Part shown: piece after piece, positions 7,660 to 17,289 of the stretch
How positions within the stretch are numbered: position 1 is the stretch's first letter
How the letters are laid out: each line of letters starts with the position of its first letter
Origin: Bryobacteraceae bacterium
GTDB lineage: Bacteria; Acidobacteriota; Terriglobia; Bryobacterales; Bryobacteraceae
DNA: 64,000 nucleotides
Direction of reading: 5' to 3'
Assembly: GCA_019752335.1 (NCBI GenBank)
Contig: JAIEMJ010000006.1
Location: forward strand, 62,001-126,000
Notes under the pieces: model-generated
What the model saw: the letters and a program-made list of their open reading frames with translations, nothing else
Told to the model about the DNA's origin: nothing
Database searches by the model: none
Translations under genes and position numbers: made by a program

Positions 7660-9102
7660 CTACTGGGGCCAGGACTCTTCATCTTCGCGCAAACGCCGGT
7701 TCCCGGGCATCGCAAAGTAGCTCACCAAGTAGGGACGTTGGGGCCGGAGCTTCGCCACCGCGACAGTGTCCGGCGAAACGTAGGCCGCCAAGGACCAGCG
7801 GAAGAGGCGGACGAGGCTGGAGCGGTTCACTGCCAGGCCAAAGGCGCCGCTCTTCGTTTTCCAGGGGGCGGGTCTGCTGCTTTGGTCCCCCGGCGGCCAG
7901 GTCGCCAGCACAGCCCGGTTGTGCCACAGCGTATAGAAGCCGTTCTTCTTGCTGAGGCCGATGTCGTGCATGCTCACGTTGGCGGCAAGCTGTTTGCTCG
8001 GGTAGGTCTTGAGAACGGTTTCCGCGCCGCTGGCCTGTTTCTCGAAGTAGGTGGCCGTCAGTTTTCCGTTGATATCGTTTTCGAGACGAAAGCCGCGATA
8101 GGCGCGCCCGTCAGCGCGCGCGTCCGCGACGAGGCTAATCTGTTGACCCTGGAAAACGGCGCGAAACTGGGCGATGCCGCCTTCAATCGTCCCCACATCC
8201 TCCATGGTCGACTTCAGGAGGGATACGCCGGCCGGGCGAAGAAACTGGCCCGCGCGTTCGAGCGGGGCGGGCTGATTCGCCGCTCCGCGCCAATAGTCCA
8301 ACGCCTGGGACTCGTCGGCCCGGACATACTCGCGTAAGTTAGCCGGGGCAATCGCCCAGTTCCAAGGCAGGGAGATGTCGCGGCCGGTGGCGGCGTAGGT
8401 AGCTGCTTCGCGCGCGTCCCACAAGTCGCCCGGGCCGAACTCAAAGTAAGTGAGATAGTAGCTCACGCTCAGTAACAAAACTGCCGCCGCCGCGAGCCAA
8501 CGCTTGTGCGGAAACAAGGGTTTCGCCACTTCCGGCTGACAGTTTTCCTCATGCGCCTCTTCGCCCTCACCGAGCGCGATAAACTGCCGCTCGGTGCTTT
8601 CGATGGCCTCCTGCACCTTGCCTTCGTACTCCTCCAGCGTGGTGCCCATCAGGTTGGTGCGGCGAATCCCCTGGTAGAGCATCGGCACGTTGCAGGGGCC
8701 CACCTCGAAAAAGACGATGCGGTGATCATCGTCCTCCGGAAAGGCATTCCACATAGTTTGCAACTCGTCGCCACAGGCGGGCGAGGCGAAGTAACCAGCC
8801 GATAGCACGCAGATGATGCGGTGGGAGCGTTGCAGCGCATGCTGCATTTCCGGTGGAATGCTGCCGGACTCCGGGTTGCGGCCCAGAAACCACGTCGTCT
8901 TGCCCATGCCGCGGACAATGCGATCAATCTGCGTGGCGTGGCTCTGTTGGGCGGTGTAGTAGCTAATGAAGAAGTCGCGGAAGGGCGGCCCCTCTCCCTG
9001 GAGAGCGGCTAAGCCAGAAGCGGCGCGTTCGCAGTCTTCGCATAGACCGTCGTCTTGTAACGTTGGCGCATAACGAGCGCCACACTTCTCACACATGCTC
9101 AT
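7660..9102 (-). CDS. Membrane-anchored TIR-domain protein with zinc ribbon and external C-terminal domain
   Basis: 480 residues with a strong Shine-Dalgarno (GGAGGAG about 8 nt before the ATG). Order: a zinc ribbon at residues 4-24 (CEKC...CEDC); a TIR_2-type domain at about 42-165 starting DFFISYYTAQQ; a linker; one transmembrane helix at about 201-220; then about 260 residues probably outside the membrane that resemble a LamG/DUF1080-like beta-sandwich. E113 in SPACGDELQTMW sits where active TIR NADases carry their catalytic glutamate, so NAD+ cleavage or signalling is plausible. It lies downstream of a broken TonB receptor and upstream of a 96-residue unknown. A defence or stress-signalling role is inference; the architecture could equally be a sensor. 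Confidence 0.8.
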   Translation of the reverse strand: MSMCEKCGARYAPTLQDDGLCEDCERAASGLAALQGEGPPFRDFFISYYTAQQSHATQIDRIVRGMGKTTWFLGRNPESGSIPPEMQHALQRSHRIICVLSAGYFASPACGDELQTMWNAFPEDDDHRIVFFEVGPCNVPMLYQGIRRTNLMGTTLEEYEGKVQEAIESTERQFIALGEGEEAHEENCQPEVAKPLFPHKRWLAAAAVLLLSVSYYLTYFEFGPGDLWDAREAATYAATGRDISLPWNWAIAPANLREYVRADESQALDYWRGAANQPAPLERAGQFLRPAGVSLLKSTMEDVGTIEGGIAQFRAVFQGQQISLVADARADGRAYRGFRLENDINGKLTATYFEKQASGAETVLKTYPSKQLAANVSMHDIGLSKKNGFYTLWHNRAVLATWPPGDQSSRPAPWKTKSGAFGLAVNRSSLVRLFRWSLAAYVSPDTVAVAKLRPQRPYLVSYFAMPGNRRLREDEESWPQ

Positions 9103-9149
9103 GGATACTCCTCCCTCTATCGGCGGAAAGAGGAGTAGGGGTTAGAGCG

Positions 9150-12137
9150 CTAAAACGTCAACCGGACGCCAAGTTGGCATTGGCGAGGCCCGCCAAAGCG
9201 GTCAGTACCGGGCGCGAAGGTGGGGATCAACGCGCTGTTGTTGGCGAAGGGGAGGCCGGTGATGGGGTTGGGCGTGGCGCGCGGCGCGCCAAAGGTGGTT
9301 TCTCCATCTCCGACGAAATTCTTGTTGGTGGAGCGAGTGAGTTAAAGCCTTCGACGGAGAAATCCAGGCGAACGGTGTCGCCGAAGCGGAAACTCTTCAA
9401 GAGGCGCATGTCCCAATCGAAGAAGCCGGGCTGACGGAAAGCGTCCCGGGCGGCTATCTGGCCGTTGATGACCGGCCGGTCATTGACGGTATTGCCGTCA
9501 TTCTGCGTGTCGGCGCCCACCACCGGTTTCACCGGCAACCCCGTACGGGCAAAGAGCAGCGAACTTACCGTGAAGCCGCGCCCGAGGTCGTAGAGGAAGT
9601 TCAGGTTGCCGCTGTGGCGAATGTCATTTTTGGCATAGGCCGCGTCGGACGTCAGATTGAACGGATTCACCGCCGGCTGCCGGTTGAAGTCGCGCTCATT
9701 GGTGTCGTCGTCGCGATTGAAGGCGTAGGTGTAGTTCACCCCGGCTTGCAGACGGCGGCTCATGCGGCGTTGCAGGCTGATCGAGAAACCGTTGTAAGTG
9801 GAGTGCGCGACGGACTTATTCACGTTGATCTGCCCCAGCGCCGGATCGGGACGCGTCACGCGGGCGGCGACGGCTTGCCCGGCCGTATTCAGGAAAATTG
9901 GCTGGCCGGTGGCGGCGTTAAAGCCGCTAGCCGGGATGAGATTGCCCGCGGCGTCCGAAGTGGGAAACACGGGCAGGCCATTCGGCAACACGGTGGGCGG
10001 ATAGAGGTTCTGATCCAGCCGGCGCTGTAAGTTCCAAGTAGAATTGCGCGTGTAGCCGATGGTGATTTTCGTCGCTCGATCTAACTGCTGCTCCACCGCG
10101 ACGGATGCCTGGCCGGAGCGCGGATTGCGGAAAGTAGGATCGAAGGAGTAAATGCTGTTGATCGGCGTGCGAATGCCCGCGGGCAGGCCGGTAAAGGCGT
10201 TCGGAACCTTGAGTAAGTTCAGCAGCGAGGAGTCCGTGGTGGTGTCGAGCACGAGCGTATTGAGACCGTTGTCGGTGAAGACGCGCTGCATCAGGTAGCC
10301 GGGCGTGCGGGCGGTGAAGAGTCCGGCGGAGGCGCGGATAACCGTGCGGCCCCGGCCGCCGACGTTATAGGCCAAGCCGATGCGCGGCTGCCACATCTTG
10401 AGGTCGTGCGGAATGTAACCGGTGAGCACCGGATACTTCGGATTCGGATTCGTGGGCTGCGGATTCAGTTGCCCCTCCCAGCGCAGGCCACCGCTTAGCG
10501 TAAGCCGGTCCGTCACGCGGAAGGAATCGGTAATGAACGCCGCGTGGTCCTGCTGCATGGCGTCGAAGAAGCCTTGGGTACCGTTGGACGCGATCGACTG
10601 TTGATAGCGGGCCACGCGCGAGTTATTGCCGCTTGACGGCGAGTAAGTAGTCCGCGAGAGTGGAAAACGTGTAACGGCCGCCGTAGTTTGTTTCGCGCTG
10701 CTGCTGTTGCGGGTTGAAGTTCATGTCGATGCCCATTTTGAGGGTGTGGCGGCCACGATTCCAGGTAAGATTGTCGAGCACCTGATAGCGCGTCGCGTTA
10801 TAGATGTAAGTGCCATTGCTGCTGCCGCCCAAAGTGCCGAAGTCGGCGATGTCCACTTGCGCGAAGTTACTATTCGGCTTCTGCGTGCGATTGTCGAACG
10901 CCCACTGGCCGCGTACCTCGTTCAGCAAAGAAGCGGAAAGCACCGTGGTGACCGCCATTTTGACGCCTTGGCTTTCGCGGTCCAGGATGGTGTTGTTGGA
11001 GGAAGCCTGGTTGGTCTGTCCGCTTTGCCCGCCGAAGTTTAAGCCGTGCTGCGCGGCGAAGGTATATTGCAGATTCACCGTGTGATTGGTATTTAACTGG
11101 TAATCCAGCCGTCCAAACGCCACTAAGGGATTGTTCTTCTGGTTGAAGGAGCCTTGCTGATTCAGAATGTCAGCCGGAATCGTCACGTTGCCGGTAGGCG
11201 TGTTGAATTTCACGGTGTAAGGAATGGTGACCAGATTCTTTTCGACCGCGGCGAAGAAGAATAACTTATCGCGCCGGAGCCGCCCGCCCACCGATCCACC
11301 CAACTGATTCTGCGAGTTACTGCTGCTATCGTTCCCAAAGGCGTCCGGCGACGTCAGACTGCCATTGCGGTTGGCATAGAAAGCGGCGCCATGATAGTCA
11401 TTCGTGCCGGACTTGGTGACGACGTTAACGTAGCCCGAGTTTGTGCGGCCCACTTCCGCCGAGGCGCCGTCGCGCACCACTTGAAATTCACGTACGGCCA
11501 ATTGCGGAAAGAAGTAAGCCGATTCGTTCGGGCCGCCGCCGCGTTGGCCGCCCTGCAACGAGTCATTAAAGTCCATGCCGTCCACGGAGATATTCGAGTT
11601 AATCGACCGTTGGCCGTTGACGACAATGCCGTAGCGGTTACCTTCCTGCATTACGTTGGGAGTGAGCTGAATAAACTCGACAAAATTGCGGCCACGAATC
11701 GGCAGGTCGGAAATCTGCCGCTCGGAGACGGTGGTGCTATTGTTGATGTCGCTTTTATTGACAATCTCCGCCGCCGCATCGACGGTAACCTGAGTTGCCT
11801 GCGCCGCCACCGAGAGAGTGAGCGTGACGGACTTCGTTTCGCCGACCAAGAGTTCGATTTCGTTGGTGCGGGAGGCGGCGAAGCCAGCGTGGTTCGTTTC
11901 GAGCACGTAGGTCCCAACGGTGAGCGCGCCGGCGCGGAACTGGCCGTCGCGATTGCTGATCGCCTGCCGCTTTTGCCCGGTCCGGGTGTGCCGGATGGTG
12001 ACGGCAACGTTACTGATCACGCTGCCGGCGGGGTCCAACACCCTCCCCTCCAGAGCGGACTTCCCGGTTTCCGACTGGCCAAAAACGGCCAATGCGGCAC
12101 AGAGACTCACGGCGAACACACGTAAGAAAATAGACAA
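9150..12137 (-). pseudogene. TonB-dependent receptor with carboxypeptidase-regulatory-like N-domain, two frameshifts
   Basis: Read across three frames this is a 995-residue receptor. It has a signal peptide; a CarboxypepD_reg-like domain at about 26-110; a plug with the region NGQRSINSNISVDGMDFND; a long barrel; and a final barrel strand GVRLTF at the TAG 9150-9152. The frame breaks near 10630: LADYLLAV runs to a TAA, while GNNSRVARYQQ continues one base on (an apparent inserted base). It breaks again near 9345: EGFN, then TRSTNKNFVGDG in another frame (an apparent lost base). The two shifts cancel in length. Homology is continuous on both sides, so the gene was recently intact, or the shifts are sequencing errors. 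The function would be outer-membrane uptake of an unknown ligand. Confidence 0.85.
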
Positions 12138-12195
12138 GACTCAGAACTCCCTCCCCGCCAGCGTAGAGGGTGAATGAGAATTCAGCGTTTCGTTT

Positions 12196-13311
12196 GTGTT
12201 TCAATCCCAAGGCGAAGCGATTAAAGCTGCTTCACTTGACTCTGCCGACGGAGGACGAAACGCGGCCGGGCGCGTCAAAGCATTCATCGCCAACCGCCAA
12301 GCCGCTAGTGACCGCCGTCTCCGCTTCACCCTGGGACCACCGCTGGGCTGGGTGATCTGCTCCGCCGCCGGGCTCCTCGGCGACAGCACCTGGCGCGAGC
12401 CTCGCTTCTGGCTGGGCATGGTCTATTTCGGCAGCGCTTCGGTGCTGCTCTGGACCGGCAACGTCTACATCTGGTTCTGGCTACGGGGCCGTCCAGACTG
12501 GATCGTCAACGCCGGCCGGCGTCTGCGCCTGATCGCCGGCGCGGTGCTTACCTTCACGGTACCCAGCGGCGTCCTGATGTTCTCCTTCTGGTATCTGCTC
12601 TCCCCACCCCATCTCGTCGATTGGGCCGCCGTCACGCGGGCTACGCTGTGGGCGACCCTCGCTTCCGGCCTGATCTTCCACATCTACGAAACGATTGACC
12701 TCATCACCCAACGCGCCCGCGAGCGCGCTGCCACTCGCCAACTGGAATACGCTCGGGCGCTGGCCGAACTCTCGGCGCTGAAGGCGCAGATTGATCCGCA
12801 CTTCATGTTCAATTGTCTGAACACCCTGGCCGGACTGATCGAGACCTCCCCGGACCGTGCCCTGCGCTTCACCATCGACCTGGGCGCCGTCTACCGCTAC
12901 ATCCTGCAAAGCCGCAGCCGCGAACTCGTGACTTTGCATGAGGAACTCGCGTTCCTGGCTAAGTACCATGCGCTCCTCCAGTTGCGTTTTGAAGACGGCA
13001 TTCAGCTGCAGCTACCCGTCCCGGCGGGCGAAAGCTGGCTGCCGGCGGTATCGCTGCAACTGCTGCTGGAGAACGCGGTGAAGCACAACGAATTCTCCGC
13101 CCAGTCGCCCTTGTGCGTGGTGGTGGAGATGTCGGAGGACACGGTAACGCTGCGGCATGTACCGAGGCGGGGGAAGCCGAAGGCCGCGTCAGAGGGGGTC
13201 GGGCTGCGGAACCTGGACGAGCGGTGCCGCCTACTGCTGGAGCGCGGCATTGTCATCAGGGATGAACCGGAGGAGTTCGCGGTCACTGTACCGCTAAAGC
13301 TGGCTGAGTGA
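12196..13311 (+). CDS. LytS/YehU-type sensor histidine kinase (orphan)
   Basis: 371 residues from a GTG; the true start is uncertain because no ATG or clear ribosome site precedes the first helix. Four hydrophobic helices occupy about residues 48-165. A His_kinase (PF06580-type) box follows, with the phospho-acceptor H202 in AQIDPHFMFNCLNTL, and a degenerate HATPase whose N box is LQLLLENAVKHN. This type usually pairs with a LytTR regulator, but none is adjacent: the next gene is an unrelated secreted protein. It is divergent from the broken TonB receptor. Confidence 0.85.
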   Translation: MFQSQGEAIKAASLDSADGGRNAAGRVKAFIANRQAASDRRLRFTLGPPLGWVICSAAGLLGDSTWREPRFWLGMVYFGSASVLLWTGNVYIWFWLRGRPDWIVNAGRRLRLIAGAVLTFTVPSGVLMFSFWYLLSPPHLVDWAAVTRATLWATLASGLIFHIYETIDLITQRARERAATRQLEYARALAELSALKAQIDPHFMFNCLNTLAGLIETSPDRALRFTIDLGAVYRYILQSRSRELVTLHEELAFLAKYHALLQLRFEDGIQLQLPVPAGESWLPAVSLQLLLENAVKHNEFSAQSPLCVVVEMSEDTVTLRHVPRRGKPKAASEGVGLRNLDERCRLLLERGIVIRDEPEEFAVTVPLKLAE

Positions 13312-13445
13312 CAAGGAATTCACGTGAATTCACCACCTGCTCATCGAAGCGTAACTTCACCGGGCTAGTCTAGGTCGTCCAATCTGCGCGCGTGACGTGG
13401 TTTTCGGGCCGGGTGCGCGCGGCGATTTCTGATTTGGAGAGCCCG

Positions 13446-14234
13446 ATGAAACCCCTGCTGCTCAACCTGCTCGTTACTTCCGCGATGGCCGCCACGGCCG
13501 ATCCGCACAATCGCTTCTTCCCCCTGGTGCACGACGGCGGGGGCTGGACGACGCAAATCACGCTCATCAACCTGGCGGCGCAACCCGCCGCGATGCTGCT
13601 CACCTTCAACACGCCTGCGGGCTTCCTCGACACCTGGAAAGTCGGCCTGAAATCGAGCCCCGGCAATGTCTCTGGCAACTACGTCGACCTGCCGCTGGCC
13701 CCGGGCGCCACGGCCGTCGTCGAAACCAGCGGCGCTCCCGCTACACTGACGCGCGGCTTTGTCGAAGTGACCGAGTATAACGACCTCCCGATCGGCGGCT
13801 ACGCCACGCTTACCCGCCGCGAAGGCGACCGCATTGTGCAGCGTTTCCAGATTCCCCTATCGCCGGAACACGAGCGACGTTCCGTGTTGCCGGTGGATCT
13901 GTCCGATCCGCTGGTCGCCGTGGAAGCCATCTGGGTCTCCATCACTTCGTCGGCTACGCTGGACCTGGTGTTCCGGGACCTGGCGGGCAACCGGATCCTG
14001 AATGATCAACTCACCTTCGATAACAAGGCGCAGATCTTTGTGAACCTGCGTCAGCAATGGCCCAATTTGAAGGACTTTCGCGGCACCCTGCAATGGACCG
14101 TCACGTTCCCCAACGCTGACCGGTACGAGGCCCGCATCCTGGCCGGGGTATCGCTGATGTCGCGCGACACGTGGTGGGGCGTGCTGCCCGGCATGACGCT
14201 GCCGGCCGATCAAGCGGGCAGCAATCCCTACTAG
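13446..14234 (+). CDS. Secreted beta-rich protein of unknown function
   Basis: 262 residues from the ATG at 13446, chosen because GGAG precedes it and a signal peptide follows at once (MKPLLLNLLVTSAMAATA). The mature part opens HNRFFPLVHDGGGWTTQ and is rich in short beta strands, Gly and Thr, with no membrane segment, no Cys pattern and no catalytic motif that I recognise. Similar 'FFP...GGGW.T...L.N' secreted proteins recur in Acidobacteria, and this one is probably extracytoplasmic. Its stop overlaps the opposing anti-sigma stop by 4 bp. Confidence 0.75.
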   Translation: MKPLLLNLLVTSAMAATADPHNRFFPLVHDGGGWTTQITLINLAAQPAAMLLTFNTPAGFLDTWKVGLKSSPGNVSGNYVDLPLAPGATAVVETSGAPATLTRGFVEVTEYNDLPIGGYATLTRREGDRIVQRFQIPLSPEHERRSVLPVDLSDPLVAVEAIWVSITSSATLDLVFRDLAGNRILNDQLTFDNKAQIFVNLRQQWPNLKDFRGTLQWTVTFPNADRYEARILAGVSLMSRDTWWGVLPGMTLPADQAGSNPY

Positions 14235-14965
14235 AATCCTGTTACCGGCGCCACAAGAATCGGCGTCGTGGTCGGCGCCGTGGACCCCGCTTCCGGCTCC
14301 ACGCTGATCGCCACCGCCGACGTTTCGGCGGGCACCAGGCCAGGGCGCGCGTGCAGCGCTGTGCCGTTGGCCGCGGCCTGGAAGAGTCCAGCGGATTGTG
14401 GCGCTCCGCCCTTGGGGATCAGCCACATCTGGTACGTGCGGCCCGCTGGTAGGGCCGGCAGGTTCGACGCCATCAGGAGGACGCCTTCGCGTGCGTTCAC
14501 CAGGATGCTGCCCGTGGGACCCGCGCCGAAATTCACCAGCTTCGTGCCTGGCTGATTCAGGAACGCCAAGACGGGCCGCAGTTGGCCGAGTTCTTTGGCT
14601 TGCTGCTCGACCTGCGCCCGGCTGGACGCGAGTGCGCGCTCCGCCGCCTGCCAACCCGCGCGCGCTTGCACCCACAGGAGCAAACCGGCGAGCGCCAGCG
14701 CCGCGGGGATCAGCATCGGCCAAGAGAACCAACTGGGCGAATCGACACCCAGCGCGGCCATCAGGCGTTTGCGCAGCCGGGCCGGTAAGGGCTGCGGTTC
14801 GGCGAGCAGCGCTAGGGCCGCGACGGTGTGCATCGCCGCCGCGACACCGGGGGTACAGACCGGGCAGCGGCGCTCCAAGTGGCTTTCGAGTTCCCGCCTT
14901 TCGGCGCCTTCGCTCAAGCCCAGGGCGAAGAGTTCGTATTCGTCGCGGAGTTCTTCGCAGGTCAC
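14231..14965 (-). CDS. Anti-sigma factor (RskA-like)
   Basis: 244 residues from the GTG at 14965, which overlaps the sigma-factor stop as GTGA; the longer upstream frame is a shadow. The N-terminal cytoplasmic part has a zinc-finger-like H29, C34, C37 set plus C3, a variant of the ZAS motif. One transmembrane helix lies at about 74-92, followed by a coiled segment and the RskA C-terminal domain (GRTYQMWLIPKGGAPQSAGLF). Such proteins hold an ECF sigma factor at the membrane and release it after proteolysis. Translational coupling to the sigma gene supports this pairing. Confidence 0.9.
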   Translation of the reverse strand: MTCEELRDEYELFALGLSEGAERRELESHLERRCPVCTPGVAAAMHTVAALALLAEPQPLPARLRKRLMAALGVDSPSWFSWPMLIPAALALAGLLLWVQARAGWQAAERALASSRAQVEQQAKELGQLRPVLAFLNQPGTKLVNFGAGPTGSILVNAREGVLLMASNLPALPAGRTYQMWLIPKGGAPQSAGLFQAAANGTALHARPGLVPAETSAVAISVEPEAGSTAPTTTPILVAPVTGF

Positions 14966-15555
14966 GCGTTCACCCCCGATGGCTGTTGCAGATTCTCGCG
15001 CAACTGGCGCAAAGCTGACCGCACCCACGTCTTTACCGTGCCCAGCGGCAGTTCGAGCTTTTCGGCCATTTCGCTCTGCGAGAGGCCGTCGAAGTAGGCG
15101 AGTTCGAGCAGTTGCCGGTGCTTCGGTTCCAGCCGGTCCATCGCCGCGCGGACGCGCTTGGCGTCGCCGGCGGTCTGCAGTTCGGTTTCGGCGTTGCCCC
15201 CGGCCAGCGGCCGTTCCATGGCGTCAATCGATACGTTCAGGCGCTCCTGCTTGCCGCCGCGGGAACGCAGGAAGTCGATAGCGGAGTGGCGTGCGATGGT
15301 CAGCAGCCAGGTGGAAAGGCTGCCGCGCTCGGCGTCGAAGGTGGGGATGCGATTCCAAACGCGCAAAAAGACTTCCTGCGTCAGGTCCTCGGCCGTGGCG
15401 CGGTCGCGGGCGATCCGCAGAATGATGGCGTAAACCACGGCGCCGTAGCAATCGTAGAGTTCGCCCAGGGCCGCGGCGTCGCGCGCCCGTAAGCGCTCAA
15501 TCAATCGCCGGCTTTCGGCGGGGCCCAGAATGGCACTGAGAATCAGGAAGAGCAT
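14962..15555 (-). CDS. ECF RNA polymerase sigma factor (SigK-like)
   Basis: 197 residues. Region 2 spans about 30-95 (DLTQEVFLRVWNRIPTFD), and region 4 spans about 130-185 with the HTH LSQSEMAEKLELPLGTVKTW. The pairing with an RskA-like anti-sigma immediately downstream and overlapping is the standard ECF19/SigK arrangement. The start used gives a hydrophobic N-terminus (MLFLILSAILG); an internal start nearer LIERLRARD is possible. Targets are unknown; autoregulation is usual for the family. Confidence 0.9.
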   Translation of the reverse strand: MLFLILSAILGPAESRRLIERLRARDAAALGELYDCYGAVVYAIILRIARDRATAEDLTQEVFLRVWNRIPTFDAERGSLSTWLLTIARHSAIDFLRSRGGKQERLNVSIDAMERPLAGGNAETELQTAGDAKRVRAAMDRLEPKHRQLLELAYFDGLSQSEMAEKLELPLGTVKTWVRSALRQLRENLQQPSGVNA

Positions 15556-15611
15556 GTTGGCTATCAGAAGCTACGGAATCTTCAGGCGAACGGATTCCTG
15601 ATGATGATAGC

Positions 15612-15677
15612 GCGTCAGCGGCGCCCGCTGCCCTTGGGCGTTGATGGAGAGAAACCTCAAGGAAGCGCCGCTGACGC
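15612..15677. other. 13-bp perfect inverted repeat between divergent sigma and helicase genes
   Basis: GCGTCAGCGGCGC (15612-15624) and GCGCCGCTGACGC (15665-15677) can form a 13-bp stem around a 40-nt loop. The loop itself holds CCTTG and CAAGG, which could extend the pairing. It lies 57-122 bp upstream of the sigma gene in a 359-bp gap. It may be a structured leader, a small RNA or a palindromic repeat; I see no coding potential. The rest of the gap holds the possible helicase promoter and its long leader. Confidence 0.6.
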
Positions 15678-15758
15678 ACGAGGTCTTTAGAACATAGCCC
15701 TCAATAGGGTAAGCGTAAAAGTGACTCGAAACAGGCCAAAATAAAATTGCCGGAAACC

Positions 15759-15767
15759 TGCTATACT
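15759..15767 (+). promoter_or_regulatory. Extended -10 element ahead of the DEAD-box helicase
   Basis: TG-C-TATACT fits an extended -10 promoter (TGnTATAAT). No good -35 is visible. If used, it gives an mRNA leader of about 140 nt before the ATG at 15915, in keeping with the long, often cold-responsive leaders of RhlE/CsdA-type helicase genes. The regulation itself is inference. Confidence 0.4.
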
Positions 15768-15914
15768 TGCGGAGACGAAGAAATTTCCGCGATCCTCCGT
15801 TTGGCCGTTTGTCTTGGCCAACACTCAAAAACTAGGCCTTCCTTAACTGTTTGGGCCTCCCGGGCCACCATTACCCGCAGTCGGTTCGCTGAACCCTTCC
15901 CACCTATAAACTGC

Positions 15915-17252
15915 ATGAAAACCTTTTCAGAACTATCTCTGTCCCCTGTCCTGCTGGCTAATTTGAGCCGGCTCAACATCACCACCCCCACCCCGGTACA
16001 GGCCCTTTCCGTGCCCCCCGGACTGGCGGGTAAAGACTTGGTCGCCACCGCGCAAACCGGCACCGGCAAGACCATCGCGTTCCTGCTTCCGATGCTGGAA
16101 TCGCTTCTGAAGGCCGAGAAGAAACCGGGCGTCCAAGCCCTGGTTTTGAGCCCCACCCGCGAACTGGCCATCCAAATTCAGAAGGCCTTTGTGGAACTGG
16201 CGCGCGGCACCGGCTTCCGCGCCGCCACCGTCGTCGGCGGCTTGAATGAAAACGCCCAGTTGAACGACATTCGCCAAGGCGCGCAAGTGATCATTGCCAC
16301 CCCCGGCCGTTTGTGCGACTTCCTGGACCGTAACCTCGTCAAGCTGGCCCCCGTCCGCATGCTGGTGCTCGACGAAGGCGACCGCATGCTCGACATGGGC
16401 TTCCTGCCTTCCATCGAACGCATTCTCTCCGGCATGTCGCCTGACCGGCAGACGCTCTTCTTCTCGGCCACCATCGAGAAGTCCGCTGAGCGCCTGATCC
16501 AGAAGTATCTCCGCTCGCCGCAACGCATTGAAACCGGCGCCCACTCGCACCCGGCCGACAAAGTAGACCTCCACGTCTACGAGATCGACCAGGAGCGCAA
16601 GCTCCCCTTGCTGCAATACATGTTGGAGCACGAAACCGGCAGCTTCCTGGTCTTCGCGCGCACGAAGCACGGCGTCGACAAGTTGCAGAAGAACCTGGGC
16701 CGCGTCGGCGTGAAAGCCGCGCGCATCCACGGTGACCGTACGCAGGGGCAGCGCAACCAGGCGCTCGACGGCTTCAAGAAGGGCACCTACCGCGTGCTCG
16801 TCGCCACCGACGTCGCCGCCCGCGGTATCCACGTCGAGGGCATCGCCCACGTCATTAACTACGACCTGCCCATGGCCTCCGAGGACTTCGTCCATCGCGT
16901 GGGCCGCACCGGCCGCGCCGGCGCCCGTGGCGTCGCTTCGACGTTCGGCACCAGCGCCGATCGCCAAACCATTCGCCGCTTTGAGCGCGAATTGAAGATG
17001 TCGCTCACGCGCCGTCCCACCACCGAAGCCATGGCCTGGCATAAGGACCATGTTCCCGCCGCGCCCTTGTTCGAAGATCCCACGCCTACCTTCGCCCCCA
17101 AGGCCAAGGGTGCGTTTGGCAAGAGCAACGGCAGCCGGACCGAACCCGCCTGGGCCAAGAAGGCCACCGGCCCCAACACCAAGCCCCGCACTTTCGGCGG
17201 CTTCAAAGCCAAGTTCGGCGCCCGCCGCGCCGCCACCACCGGCTCCCGCTAA
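15915..17252 (+). CDS. DEAD-box ATP-dependent RNA helicase (RhlE-like)
   Basis: 445 residues from the ATG at 15915 (MKTFSELSLSP). The longer frame upstream is the leader region and shows no conservation. The motifs are in order: Q motif near residue 29, motif I AQTGTGKT at 46-53, PTREL at 80-84, motif II as DEGD at 153-156, SAT at 184-186, and motif VI HRVGRTGR at 327-334. DEGD instead of DEAD is seen in a subset of RhlE-like helicases. The last ~75 residues are a basic Lys/Ala/Pro-rich tail, typical for RNA binding. Likely roles are ribosome assembly or mRNA turnover, especially in the cold. Confidence 0.93.
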   Translation: MKTFSELSLSPVLLANLSRLNITTPTPVQALSVPPGLAGKDLVATAQTGTGKTIAFLLPMLESLLKAEKKPGVQALVLSPTRELAIQIQKAFVELARGTGFRAATVVGGLNENAQLNDIRQGAQVIIATPGRLCDFLDRNLVKLAPVRMLVLDEGDRMLDMGFLPSIERILSGMSPDRQTLFFSATIEKSAERLIQKYLRSPQRIETGAHSHPADKVDLHVYEIDQERKLPLLQYMLEHETGSFLVFARTKHGVDKLQKNLGRVGVKAARIHGDRTQGQRNQALDGFKKGTYRVLVATDVAARGIHVEGIAHVINYDLPMASEDFVHRVGRTGRAGARGVASTFGTSADRQTIRRFERELKMSLTRRPTTEAMAWHKDHVPAAPLFEDPTPTFAPKAKGAFGKSNGSRTEPAWAKKATGPNTKPRTFGGFKAKFGARRAATTGSR

Positions 17253-17260
17253 CTATTACC

Positions 17261-17288
17261 GGTGACGGGCCCCCACGGGCCCGTCACC
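17261..17288. terminator. Strong bidirectional terminator-like hairpin
   Basis: GGTGACGGGCCC (17261-17272) and GGGCCCGTCACC (17277-17288) form a perfect 12-bp stem with a 4-nt loop (CCAC). It fits exactly between the helicase stop and the opposing permease stop. It has no U tract. Confidence 0.75.
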
Positions 17289-17289
17289 C

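Noticed and set aside
15933-17051. 372-residue open frame on the minus strand
   Set aside because: Mirror of the DEAD-box helicase, rich in Ala/Gly/Val/Asp as expected for a shadow frame in high-GC DNA.
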